Assembly: GCF_000420845.1 (NCBI RefSeq) | Contig: NZ_ATVS01000002.1 | Span: forward strand, 62,001-126,000 | Direction of reading: 5' to 3' | Source: Butyrivibrio sp. AE3009 | GTDB lineage: Bacteria > Bacillota > Clostridia > Lachnospirales > Lachnospiraceae | DNA length: 64,000 nucleotides | Shown here: positions 55,195-63,356 of the stretch, piece after piece | Layout: each line of letters begins with the position of its first letter | How positions within the stretch are numbered: the stretch's first letter is position 1 | The notes under the pieces: generated by a model | Told to the model about the DNA's origin: nothing | What the model saw: the letters and a program-made list of their open reading frames with translations, nothing else | Databases searched by the model: none | Program-made: the position numbers and the translations under genes

Positions 55195-55251
55195 AAAAAA
55201 CTGACTTAAGGTTATACTAAATAAATGTGTATTGATTTAGGAGGTTATAAG

Positions 55252-55872
55252 GTGGAAAGACCGGTTAAACCAAGCCCACAGGAGTTATACAGGCATTTTA
55301 AAGGAAATCTGTATCAGATAGTTACAGTGGCCACTCATTCCGAGACCAGGGAAGAGATGGTGGTATATCAGGCCCTGTACGGTGATTACAAGATATATGT
55401 ACGTCCGCTTGATATGTTTATGTCCAAGGTGGACAGAGTAAAATATCCTAACGCCGTTCAGGAATATAGATTTGAGAAAGTCAGCCCTTCCAAGGAGGTT
55501 TCCGTTAAGGAGCTGAATGATACTTCTTCCTTCGAAACACCTTCAGGAAAAAGAACTTTTGAACAGGCCAGAGAGGACTTCAGGAAAGAACCATATAAGC
55601 CCTCGCAGGTTATGGCCAAGACAGCCGATGAGGAAGCCAGTGAGCTCAATCTTGATCCGCTGGTGATCAAATTCCTGGATGCAGACCTGGCAGCGGAGAA
55701 GAACGATATTTTATCCAAGCTTCGCCCCATAATAACCAATGATATGATAGACATAATGGCAATGTCTTTGGGCGTTGTTGTGGAGAAGGGGGATGTGTAC
55801 GATCGCTTTAACGATCTTCGTACCTGTCTCAGTGCCATAGAAAAATTTGAAAGCAGTAGATTAAGGAGTTAA
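55252..55872 (+). CDS. DUF1653-domain protein
   Basis: This 206-residue protein begins with a DUF1653 domain (about 8-70, YRHFKGNLYQIVTVATHSETREEMVVYQALYG and IYVRPLDMF). A charged linker and a helical C-terminal region (about 130-206) follow. A GTG start at 55252 lies 7 bp after AGGAGG; the ATG at 55225 has no ribosome site. DUF1653 has no settled function. The helical tail is not seen in the minimal family form. Confidence 0.8.
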   Translation: MERPVKPSPQELYRHFKGNLYQIVTVATHSETREEMVVYQALYGDYKIYVRPLDMFMSKVDRVKYPNAVQEYRFEKVSPSKEVSVKELNDTSSFETPSGKRTFEQAREDFRKEPYKPSQVMAKTADEEASELNLDPLVIKFLDADLAAEKNDILSKLRPIITNDMIDIMAMSLGVVVEKGDVYDRFNDLRTCLSAIEKFESSRLRS

Positions 55873-55879
55873 GAAACAA

Positions 55880-56905
55880 ATGAAATTACTTTCAGTAGCA
55901 GTACCTTGCTATAATTCAGAAGCCTACATGGAGAAATGTATCGAATCTTTGCTTCTCGGTGGAGAAGAGGTGGAGATTCTTATCGTAGATGACGGATCCA
56001 AGGACAGAACTGCAGAAATCGCAGATGAGTACGCAAGAAAATATCCTACGATCGTCAAAGCAATTCACAAACCCAACGGAGGACACGGTTCTGCTGTAAA
56101 TGCAGGTCTTGAGAATGCCACCGGACTTTATTTCAAGGTTGTTGATTCCGACGACTGGGTAAAAGAGATAGCTTACAGAAAGATCTTATCAACTCTTTCA
56201 GAACTTTCAGGAGGGGAGAAGCCTCTTGACCTTCTTATCAGTAACTTTGTATACAACAAGGTTGGAGAGAAGAGACATAAGGTAATGCGTTACAACACCA
56301 TGTTCCCCATCGAGCAGCTCTTTACCTGGAAGGATGTTAAGAGAACTCCCAAGGGACATTATCTTCTTATGCATTCCGTAATCTTTAGGACCAAACTTCT
56401 TAAACAGTGTGGTCTGAGACTTCCGGAGCATACCTTCTATGTTGATAACATTTATGTTTTCAATCCGCTTCCTTTTGTTAAGAACATGTATTATCTTGAT
56501 GTTAATTTTTACTATTACTACATTGGAAGGGAGGATCAGTCCGTTAATCAGAAGATCATGCTTTCAAGAATCGATCAGCAGATCCGTGTAAATAAGCTTA
56601 TGATCGATTACTATGTAGAGAACTATGGCATGATTCGTTCTCAGCGAGAGAGACATAAATACATGTTTAACTATCTGGAGATCATTACAGCTATTTCTTC
56701 AGTGCTTCTTATCACTGAGGATACTCCTGAGAACCTGGCTAAGAGAAAAGAGCTTCTTCAGTACATCAAGGACAAGAACTTCCTTCTGTATATGAAGATC
56801 AGATACAGCATTGAGGGCACCTATATTTACCTGCCCGGAAAAGGCGGAAGAAAGATAACTCTTGCAGGCTACAAACTGCTGCAGAAGATCTTCCACTTTA
56901 ATTAA
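55880..56905 (+). CDS. Family 2 glycosyltransferase
   Basis: This 341-residue GT-A enzyme has the opening LSVAVPCYNSEAYMEKCIESLL, VDDGSKDRT, and the metal/sugar-nucleotide motif VVDSDDW. The rest (about 200-341) has few hydrophobic residues, so it is probably a soluble or peripheral enzyme for a cell-surface glycan. It starts 7 bp after the DUF1653 gene. Confidence 0.88.
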   Translation: MKLLSVAVPCYNSEAYMEKCIESLLLGGEEVEILIVDDGSKDRTAEIADEYARKYPTIVKAIHKPNGGHGSAVNAGLENATGLYFKVVDSDDWVKEIAYRKILSTLSELSGGEKPLDLLISNFVYNKVGEKRHKVMRYNTMFPIEQLFTWKDVKRTPKGHYLLMHSVIFRTKLLKQCGLRLPEHTFYVDNIYVFNPLPFVKNMYYLDVNFYYYYIGREDQSVNQKIMLSRIDQQIRVNKLMIDYYVENYGMIRSQRERHKYMFNYLEIITAISSVLLITEDTPENLAKRKELLQYIKDKNFLLYMKIRYSIEGTYIYLPGKGGRKITLAGYKLLQKIFHFN

Positions 56906-57026
56906 TAACGATAATATGATATAATTTATCTTTGTAGATGATCATAATCTACTTGAGGAGTAATGTGATTTAGTGCAAGAACTGACATAATTACATATAC
57001 AGTTTCTTTGCAATGAGGATTTATTT

Positions 57027-57737
57027 ATGAAAAAACTATACGAGAAGTGGGCCGGAAGACCGTTTGACAGAGATACGGTGTCTGATCTTTTGAAGCTTGC
57101 GACACCGATTTTTGTCTATGCGCCTATTTATCTTATCTGGTTCATTTGGATAGAGCATCACAGATTTTCGCATTATGCGATAATCCACACGCAGCTCGAT
57201 GACCTTATTCCCTTTGTGGAAGCGTTTATTGTTCCTTACTACATGTGGTTTTTGTATGTTTCGGTAACACTGCTGATACTTATGTTTAGCTTTGAAGTGG
57301 AGGATTATTACAAGAATTTCTTCTTCCTGGCTACAGGAATGACGATATTCCTTATTATTTCAACCCTGTTCCCGAACATGCATCACCTTAGACCTGTAGT
57401 AATGCCAAGGGACAATTTATTTACACACCTGGTCCTTGGAATATACAAGGCCGATACACCTGCCAACCTGTGGCCCAGCATTCATGTTTACAATTCAATC
57501 GGAACCATGATCGCCATTCAGCGCAGCAGGAGATTTAACAAGACAGCCAAGGTGATCGGACATATCATAGGAGCATCGATTATCCTTTCAACAGTATTTG
57601 TTAAGCAGCATTCCGTTTATGATGTTATTACTGCCTTTATCATGGCAACGATTTTCTACTATGTGTTCTATCACACATCACTGGTGGAGAGCTTTTGCAG
57701 GAAGAGACAGGAGCAGGTTGCTTACAGGTACAACTAA
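57027..57737 (+). CDS. PAP2-superfamily membrane protein (AUR1-like)
   Basis: This 236-residue protein has about six membrane segments. It carries LWPSIHVYNSIG and KQHSVYDV in place of the PSGH and SR-x-H-x-D motifs, as in the inositolphosphotransferase/AUR1-like PAP2 branch. The His and Asp of the catalytic motifs remain. It may transfer or remove lipid-linked phosphate. Neighbouring glycosyltransferase and lipid-kinase genes fit an envelope lipid role. Confidence 0.75.
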   Translation: MKKLYEKWAGRPFDRDTVSDLLKLATPIFVYAPIYLIWFIWIEHHRFSHYAIIHTQLDDLIPFVEAFIVPYYMWFLYVSVTLLILMFSFEVEDYYKNFFFLATGMTIFLIISTLFPNMHHLRPVVMPRDNLFTHLVLGIYKADTPANLWPSIHVYNSIGTMIAIQRSRRFNKTAKVIGHIIGASIILSTVFVKQHSVYDVITAFIMATIFYYVFYHTSLVESFCRKRQEQVAYRYN

Positions 57738-57758
57738 GATTATCATAACAAGAATATC

Positions 57759-57795
57759 AGAAAGAGCATGAGATATTACATCCCATGCTCTTTCT
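57759..57795. terminator. Two-way terminator between PAP2 and lipid-kinase genes
   Basis: AGAAAGAGCATG and CATGCTCTTTCT form a perfect 12-bp stem with a 13-base loop between converging genes. Its T-rich 3' arm takes the place of a separate T run. Confidence 0.75.
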
Positions 57796-57819
57796 TACTG
57801 TTGATATTGGTATATGCAC

Positions 57820-58803
57820 TTAGCTCATAAGCTGAAGTTTTTTGCGGAGACACTCAAGTGTGATGTTGTCGGATTTAACCGATACTTCGCCGTCTGTGTG
57901 AACCCACATGGGTTTATCTGTCTTGATGGTGATCTTATCCGTGAGATAATGATCAATTCCTCTTATCCAGTAGTGATGTCCGAAGAAAACAAAGGGGAGA
58001 GCGCCCAGCATCTTGAATCTTCCCAGATTACCAGCCATGCAGATATCAAAAAGTCCGTCTGTGAGATCCGCCTTGGGAGCAAATTTGAAGCCTCCGCCTT
58101 CATAATGATGAATCATAGCTGTTATAACGATGAAGTGATCAAGCTTAACAGTATTTCCGTCGGCAAACTTTACTTCGCAGGGAATCTTCTCAGCACCCAG
58201 GAGCTGCTTGATGGCAATGGTTCCATAGGTGAGCTTGCCAAGACCTATTTTGTTAAAAAAGTTCTTGGTTCCGGAGGAGAGGGCCTCTTCGCATACGGCG
58301 GCGTCAAAGCCGATTCCTGAACTTACATCAAAGAGTCTTGTATTAAGAATATGCTCGTCATGAAGACGCGACATGTCTCTGGACATGGCATTGTAGGTGA
58401 GTTTACCAAGGTCAAGATGACGTCTGACCTTGCCCTCAACTATTCGGTTCAGCAGATCGTCGATATTCTTGGGATAATCCAGATCCCTTGCAAAATCGTT
58501 ACTGGAGCCGATTGGAATATAACCCAAAAGAGTGTTGTCGAAGTCTTTGATACCGTTAATGGCTTCGTTTAGTGTGCCGTCGCCGCCCATAACGACGATT
58601 TTTTTTGGAAGCTCATGGCCTTTCTTTTTATCGTCGTCGATTTTCTCCGTTATCTGAGATGCGAGCCTGGTTGCATGTCCCGGACCTTTGGTATAAACCA
58701 CCTGGTATTCGATTTTCTTTTCTATGAAACGTTTTTCAAGATTGTCCCAGATTTCTTTTCCTTTTCCCGAGCGGGCAGAAGGATTAACAATGCAATAATA
58801 CAT
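57820..58803 (-). CDS. Diacylglycerol/lipid kinase family protein (DagK/YegS type)
   Basis: This 327-residue protein has NPSARSGKGKEIW, the GGDGTLNEAINGI nucleotide motif, and IPIGSSNDFARDL, all DagK-family signatures. It phosphorylates diacylglycerol or a related lipid with ATP. The ATG at 58803 follows GGGGAA; a TTG four codons upstream overlaps that site. Confidence 0.88.
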   Translation of the reverse strand: MYYCIVNPSARSGKGKEIWDNLEKRFIEKKIEYQVVYTKGPGHATRLASQITEKIDDDKKKGHELPKKIVVMGGDGTLNEAINGIKDFDNTLLGYIPIGSSNDFARDLDYPKNIDDLLNRIVEGKVRRHLDLGKLTYNAMSRDMSRLHDEHILNTRLFDVSSGIGFDAAVCEEALSSGTKNFFNKIGLGKLTYGTIAIKQLLGAEKIPCEVKFADGNTVKLDHFIVITAMIHHYEGGGFKFAPKADLTDGLFDICMAGNLGRFKMLGALPFVFFGHHYWIRGIDHYLTDKITIKTDKPMWVHTDGEVSVKSDNITLECLRKKLQLMS

Positions 58804-58960
58804 ATCATTCCCCAACTTTTCTTTTGTTAATTATTAAATTAATACAGTTATTATAGCATTTTTTACGAGAGTGTGTTACGATAAGCGGGATGTTGCTTTA
58901 GCGCATTAAATTGAAAAAATATAATAGTATTAATCTATCTTTTTCAGGAGGGAATGGAAA

Positions 58961-60199
58961 ATGTATTCAATTGATGAACTTAAAAAAGTGGATCCTGAGA
59001 TAGCAGCTCTTATCGAAAAGGAAGTTGCACGTCAGAACGATCACATCGAGCTTATCGCTTCAGAGAACTGGACCAGCAAGGCAGTTATGGCCGCAATGGG
59101 CAGCCCCCTTACCAACAAGTATGCTGAGGGCCTTCCGGGAAAAAGATATTATGGTGGATGCTATGTGGTAGACGAAGTAGAGAACATAGCAAGAGACAGA
59201 GCCAAGAAGCTCTTTAACTGCGATTATGCCAATGTTCAGCCCCATTCCGGAGCTCAGGCCAATCTGGCTGTTCAGTTTGCTCTTCTTCAGCCCGGTGATA
59301 CCATCATGGGCATGAACCTTAACCAGGGCGGACATCTTACCCACGGCAGCAGTGCCAATATTTCAGGAACCTATTACAAGGTAGTTCCTTACGGTGTAGA
59401 CGAGAACGGTGTTCTTGACTACGAAGAAATGTACAGACTTGCAGTAGAACACAAGCCCAAGCTTATCATTGCCGGTGCTTCCGCATACTGCAGAACCATT
59501 GATTTCAAGAAGTTCAGAGAAGCAGCAGATGCCTGCGGCGCTGTACTTATGGTTGATATGGCTCACATAGCAGGTCTTGTGGCAGCAGGTGTTCATCCGA
59601 GCCCATTCCCATATGCTGACGTTGTTACCACAACAACACATAAGACACTCAGAGGACCCAGAGGAGGACTTATCCTTTGGAACCAGGCTGCACAGGATAA
59701 ATTCAAGTTCAACAAGGCCGTATTCCCCGGAATCCAGGGAGGACCTCTTGAGCATGTTGTTGCAGCCAAGGCTGTATGCTTTAAGGAAGCTCTTTCACCT
59801 GAGTTCAAGACCTATGCTGAGAATGTTGTTAAGAATGCCAAGGCCCTTTGCGATGGCCTTATGAAGAGAGATATCAAGATCGTATCAGGAGGCACTGACA
59901 ATCATCTGATGCTGGTTGACCTTACCAACTACGGTCTTACCGGTAAGGAGGTTGAGGCATGGCTTGACGATGCTCATATCACCGCCAACAAGAACACTAT
60001 TCCAAACGAGCAGCAGTCTCCCTTCGTTACAAGTGGTATCCGTCTCGGAACACCTGCAGTTACAACCCGTGGCATGAACGAGGAAGACATGGACAAGATC
60101 GCTGAGGCTATTGCTATTGTTATCAAGAACAAGGGCGAGAAGAACGACGAAGCCCGCGCTATCATCAAGGAGCTTACAGACAGATATCCCCTTGATTGA
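58961..60199 (+). CDS. glyA: Serine hydroxymethyltransferase
   Basis: This 412-residue PLP enzyme converts serine and tetrahydrofolate to glycine and methylene-tetrahydrofolate. Motifs are [33 protein letters not shown] and the Schiff-base Lys228 ([14 protein letters not shown]). AGGAGG precedes the ATG and a TATAAT box lies at 58920-58925. It is full length. Confidence 0.96.
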   Translation: MYSIDELKKVDPEIAALIEKEVARQNDHIELIASENWTSKAVMAAMGSPLTNKYAEGLPGKRYYGGCYVVDEVENIARDRAKKLFNCDYANVQPHSGAQANLAVQFALLQPGDTIMGMNLNQGGHLTHGSSANISGTYYKVVPYGVDENGVLDYEEMYRLAVEHKPKLIIAGASAYCRTIDFKKFREAADACGAVLMVDMAHIAGLVAAGVHPSPFPYADVVTTTTHKTLRGPRGGLILWNQAAQDKFKFNKAVFPGIQGGPLEHVVAAKAVCFKEALSPEFKTYAENVVKNAKALCDGLMKRDIKIVSGGTDNHLMLVDLTNYGLTGKEVEAWLDDAHITANKNTIPNEQQSPFVTSGIRLGTPAVTTRGMNEEDMDKIAEAIAIVIKNKGEKNDEARAIIKELTDRYPLD

Positions 60200-60218
60200 A
60201 ATTGATTTAATATGATCA

Positions 60219-60337
60219 GATGACAGCAGGGACGGTTTTTATACCAGTGGGGACGGTTCTGTTTGGTAAAGTTTTGTCTGCAAAACTTTACCAAACAGAA
60301 CCGTCCCCACTGGTATAAAAACCGTCCCATTGTCATC
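60219..60337. repeat. Perfect 48-bp inverted repeat, REP-like hairpin
   Basis: Arms at 60229-60276 and 60281-60328 are exact inverted copies around the loop TCTG. GATGACA flanks extend the pairing after a small internal mismatch (60219-60225 with 60331-60337). GGGACGG occurs twice in each arm, a motif I recall from REP-type repeats of several Firmicutes. It lies 20 bp after glyA and might also act as a transcription barrier, although no T run follows. No transposase is nearby. Confidence 0.9.
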
Positions 60338-60569
60338 CCCTCAGTCAACTGTCGGCATAGATCATTAAAAATTCTGTAAATATATCATTTGCTATTTTTG
60401 GGGGATGTTAAGTGTGTGAAAACAGATTTTGCATTATCACGGCATTTATAACAGCTGAGAATGAATCTGCATAATTGTGTATAATGTATATTCAATTAGA
60501 ATAATACACAGATTATTTTACAATTATAGCCTAATAATCAAAAAACATTAATTTTATTGCAAAAATGTA
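60338..60569. other. AT-rich gene-free stretch
   Basis: No gene is seen. An interrupted inverted repeat, TGTGTAT (60476-60482) with ATACACA (60504-60510), is the only structure noted and could be an operator for the RNA gene that follows. Confidence 0.4.
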
Positions 60570-60597
60570 TTGACAACTTAATGCCGGGTGCTATAAT
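60570..60597 (+). promoter_or_regulatory. Strong promoter of the non-coding RNA gene
   Basis: A consensus TTGACA (60570-60575) and consensus TATAAT (60592-60597) are 16 bp apart. Both hexamers are perfect, the only such pair I noticed in the window. Confidence 0.8.
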
Positions 60598-60603
60598 GAG
60601 TAC

Positions 60604-61013
60604 ATCAAGAGAAAAGAAACACAAATACTTCTCTAGCCAATATGTCGATTTGGGGAGAAAGAAAGGCAGGTATAGTCCAAAGGGATAGTTAATTAAAATA
60701 TTCAGGGAAAGGATGGTACAGACCACCAGACTACTAAAAAGGTTTTTTAAAAAGATTTAAAGTTTTAAAAGTATTCAAACGAAGTATTAGGAAATAAGAT
60801 CCAAAAATACAGCATTTCAAGTACATGAGTAGTGGCTAGGACAAACGTAACGGTTTGCAACCACAGCATATGAATGCAAAAGTAAATGGAACGAATTGGC
60901 TGAGAAGATCGGAGGACGGTCCATTGGACGGAATAAACAAGGAAATTGAAGATAAGTACTCGGTATGAGGGCAGAAGCAGGTAATATAGATGAAGCTTCT
61001 GCCCTAGTTTTTT
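60604..61013 (+). ncRNA. Candidate structured non-coding RNA of about 410 nt
   Basis: A consensus promoter and a strong intrinsic terminator (60969-61013) bound a region with no credible gene. Possible helices include 60629-60640 with 60650-60659, TAGTC (60673-60677) with GACTA (60729-60733), GTATT/AATAC closing 60785-60811, CAAAC/GTTTG and GTGG/CCAC around 60832-60865, GTCC-ATT-GGAC near 60920, and a long-range GAGTA (60827-60831) with TACTC (60957-60961). It does not show the core sequences of RNase P, tmRNA or SRP RNA as I know them. The longest frames (15 and 32 codons, at 60713 and 60870) lack well-spaced ribosome sites. Function is unknown. Confidence 0.65.
60969..61013 (+). terminator. 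Terminator of the non-coding RNA
   Basis: GGGCAGAAGC and GCTTCTGCCC form a perfect 10-bp stem around a 16-base loop, followed by TAG and six T. Confidence 0.9.
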
Positions 61014-61090
61014 GTCTTTTTTATCTCAAGATCAGGCCATTTTATGTTAAAATAGAACAGTAGAAATTAGTTTTGTTTGACGGGGATAAA

Positions 61091-62371
61091 ATGGGTAAAT
61101 TTGAAGATCAGGATTTAGATGAGAAAAGACTTCGCAGGAGACAGAGGAGGAAGAGAAGCCAGCTGATGGCGGCTATTACTCTTGCTGTCTTTTTATTGCT
61201 TATAATTTCGGGAGCGGCATTTGGCATACACTATCTTAAGGGGATTCTTAAGGATAAGAAAATCGTGCAGGAGGTACAGGAGGCTGCAGCTGCTGAACAG
61301 TCGAGCCAGGAGATAGTTATTGAGACGCCTCAGGAAGAAGAGGAAGTCCCGGAACTGTCTGAGGAGGACCTTCTGGAGGAAATAGTAGATACCTGTATTT
61401 CAGAGATGCCGTTGGAGGATAAGGTGGCAGGATTGTTCATCGTAACTCCGGAGCAGATAACAGGTGTTGAGACGGCGGTTAAGGCCGGAAGCGGAACCCA
61501 GGATGCTCTTGCGCAATATGCAGTCGGAGGAATATCCTATGCAGCCAAGAATATCAAGTCAGAGGACCAGATAACCGATATGCTTAAGGCTACAGTATCC
61601 ATGAGTAAATATCCTATTTTTACCATGGCTTCCGAAGAGGGCAATATTCAGTCAGCCATAACCTCCTCCATAGATACTGTTGGAGCGGATGAGATCACTG
61701 ATGTAGCATCTGCAGAGCAGGCAGGCTCCAAGATCGGAGCTGTTATGTACAAATACGGATTCAATATGAATCTGGCACCGACAGTAGTGTTATCAGAGGA
61801 CAATCATTTCGGAGCGGACCCCGGTGAAGCCGGAAACCGTATGACATCGTTCATAATAGGACTTAAGAGTCAGGGCATTAACAGCTGTGCCAATTCTTTC
61901 CCGGTATCAGCTGATACAGATGAAGAGACCCTTTCTCAACTGACCAAAGAGGATCTTGAGGCAGGGGCATACATACCTTTTAAGAATGCTATTGAAGGGG
62001 ATAATCTTACGGCAGTGCTCGTTGGCAATGCGGTACTTCCTAACATTGCAACTGATTCATCTCCCGCAAGTCTCTCCGAGACAATGATAAATACAGAGCT
62101 TAGAGGGAACCTTGGTTTTAACGGAATCGTTATTTCCGGACCTTTTAATGACAAGGCTATAACAGACAGTTATCCTGCAGACAGAATTGCAGTGCAGGCT
62201 TTGAGTGCCGGAGCGGATATGATTTACCTCTGCAGTGATTTTGAAGCAGCCTACAATGGCCTTCTGGAAGCAGTTAAGAGTGGTGAGATATCCGAGAGCA
62301 GGATTGATGATTCCCTGAAGCGTATATACAGGATCAAGTACGCTGACAGAGTTGATGAAATAACAAATTGA
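61091..62371 (+). CDS. Membrane-anchored GH3-like protein lacking catalytic residues
   Basis: This is a 426-residue protein. A basic N-terminus is followed by one membrane segment (about 27-50), an acidic linker (about 60-100) and a GH3/NagZ-like barrel (about 100-420). The fold pattern is clear: MPLEDKVAGLFIVTPEQI, PASLSETMINTELRGNLGFNGIVIS. The NagZ catalytic KHFPGHG loop reads NSFPVSA (268-274) and the nucleophile Asp of the usual SDD reads Gly350 (SGPFND), so hydrolysis is unlikely. EGG in the substrate loop is EGN. It may bind peptidoglycan-type sugars or a partner protein. The ATG at 61091 follows ACGGGGA. Confidence 0.75.
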   Translation: MGKFEDQDLDEKRLRRRQRRKRSQLMAAITLAVFLLLIISGAAFGIHYLKGILKDKKIVQEVQEAAAAEQSSQEIVIETPQEEEEVPELSEEDLLEEIVDTCISEMPLEDKVAGLFIVTPEQITGVETAVKAGSGTQDALAQYAVGGISYAAKNIKSEDQITDMLKATVSMSKYPIFTMASEEGNIQSAITSSIDTVGADEITDVASAEQAGSKIGAVMYKYGFNMNLAPTVVLSEDNHFGADPGEAGNRMTSFIIGLKSQGINSCANSFPVSADTDEETLSQLTKEDLEAGAYIPFKNAIEGDNLTAVLVGNAVLPNIATDSSPASLSETMINTELRGNLGFNGIVISGPFNDKAITDSYPADRIAVQALSAGADMIYLCSDFEAAYNGLLEAVKSGEISESRIDDSLKRIYRIKYADRVDEITN

Positions 62372-62375
62372 TAGA

Positions 62376-62401
62376 AAAAGGACGGCCATGGCCGTCCTTT
62401 T
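62376..62401. terminator. Two-way terminator between GH3-like and YitT-type genes
   Basis: A perfect 26-bp palindrome (AAAAGGACGGCC and its complement, centred on CATG) lies between convergent stop codons, with A and T runs on its two ends. Confidence 0.9.
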
Positions 62402-62407
62402 CTGCTA

Positions 62408-63289
62408 TTAATCTCTGGGCTTCATATAGAAGTTACCCATAATTTCTTCTGTTCTGACTGAATTGATAAATGCATTTCTGTCAATCTCTTTGATCTTGGG
62501 AATAAGCTTTCTGGTATCAGAAGCGCTTACTATCGAGTAAACAATCTTTTTATTCTTATGTGCAAAAGAACCTTCGCCGTCAATAAGTGTGGCACCGTGT
62601 CCGCAGGTTGCGTAGATGAGAGAACATACTCTGTCGGGCATGTCGGTAATGATAAACAGGGTTCTCTGCTGATAGGTCTTGTACAGTACGTGAAGCGCCT
62701 GAGTTGTTACATACTGGAATATCATGGAATAGAGCGCCTTGCCCCAACCAAAGACGATACCTGCAACCGTAAGGATGACGATATTGCCTGCCAGAATATA
62801 AGGGAAGGCATCAATTCCTTTTTTCTGTGACAAAAAGATTGATATGAAATCTGTTCCGCCGGAGGTGGCATCCACCTTAAGGCACATGGTAATGGCTATT
62901 GCGTTTACAATACCTCCGAACACAGCCACAAGAAGCGGATCATGTGTCACCTGGAAGGATGGGAGAATATCGACGAATACACCGTTGAAGAACACCATTA
63001 TCATTGAGAACAGGGTGAACTTCTTGCCGATATATCTGTAGCCGATATAGACGGGAATCGCGTTGAGGACAATGTTTATCGGAGTATACAGCAGGTTGAT
63101 GCCAAAGTACTTGCTGAATATTCGCTGTGTGATGATGGTGATTCCCTGGGCGCCGCCGGGATACAGTCCTCCTGCATTGATGAAAGTGTTGATGTTAAAC
63201 GCCATGAGAAGAGCTGACAAAAGAACGACCACCAGTCTGAAGAAGTCTTTTTTGAGCGTCGTTTTGATACTTTTTTCTGATGAATCCAT
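62408..63289 (-). CDS. YitT-family membrane protein
   Basis: This 293-residue protein has five to six membrane segments (about 20-195) with the family pattern NTFINAGGLYPGGAQGITIITQ and ATSGGTDFISIFLS. A C-terminal DUF2179 domain (about 205-293) includes TLFIITDMPD and a HGATLIDGEGSF block. These proteins are widespread in Firmicutes and their transported substrate, if any, is not established. Confidence 0.88.
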   Translation of the reverse strand: MDSSEKSIKTTLKKDFFRLVVVLLSALLMAFNINTFINAGGLYPGGAQGITIITQRIFSKYFGINLLYTPINIVLNAIPVYIGYRYIGKKFTLFSMIMVFFNGVFVDILPSFQVTHDPLLVAVFGGIVNAIAITMCLKVDATSGGTDFISIFLSQKKGIDAFPYILAGNIVILTVAGIVFGWGKALYSMIFQYVTTQALHVLYKTYQQRTLFIITDMPDRVCSLIYATCGHGATLIDGEGSFAHKNKKIVYSIVSASDTRKLIPKIKEIDRNAFINSVRTEEIMGNFYMKPRD

Positions 63290-63356
63290 ATATTACCCCA
63301 TATTATTAAGTATTAATATAATTTAAGTATACAATAAAGTAGGTTCAATGGACAAA

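Noticed and set aside
58816..58960. Folate or glycine riboswitch before glyA
   Set aside because: The leader is too short after the TATAAT box and shows no known aptamer sequence.
60538..60726. Minus-strand frame of 62 residues
   Set aside because: No ribosome site is present, and it crosses a consensus promoter pointing the other way.
60604..61013. Candidate RNA as RNase P RNA, tmRNA or SRP RNA
   Set aside because: The universally kept blocks (GAGGAAAGUCC-type for RNase P, a tRNA-like end with GTTCAAATCC for tmRNA, the SRP Alu/GGAA tetraloop core) are not present.
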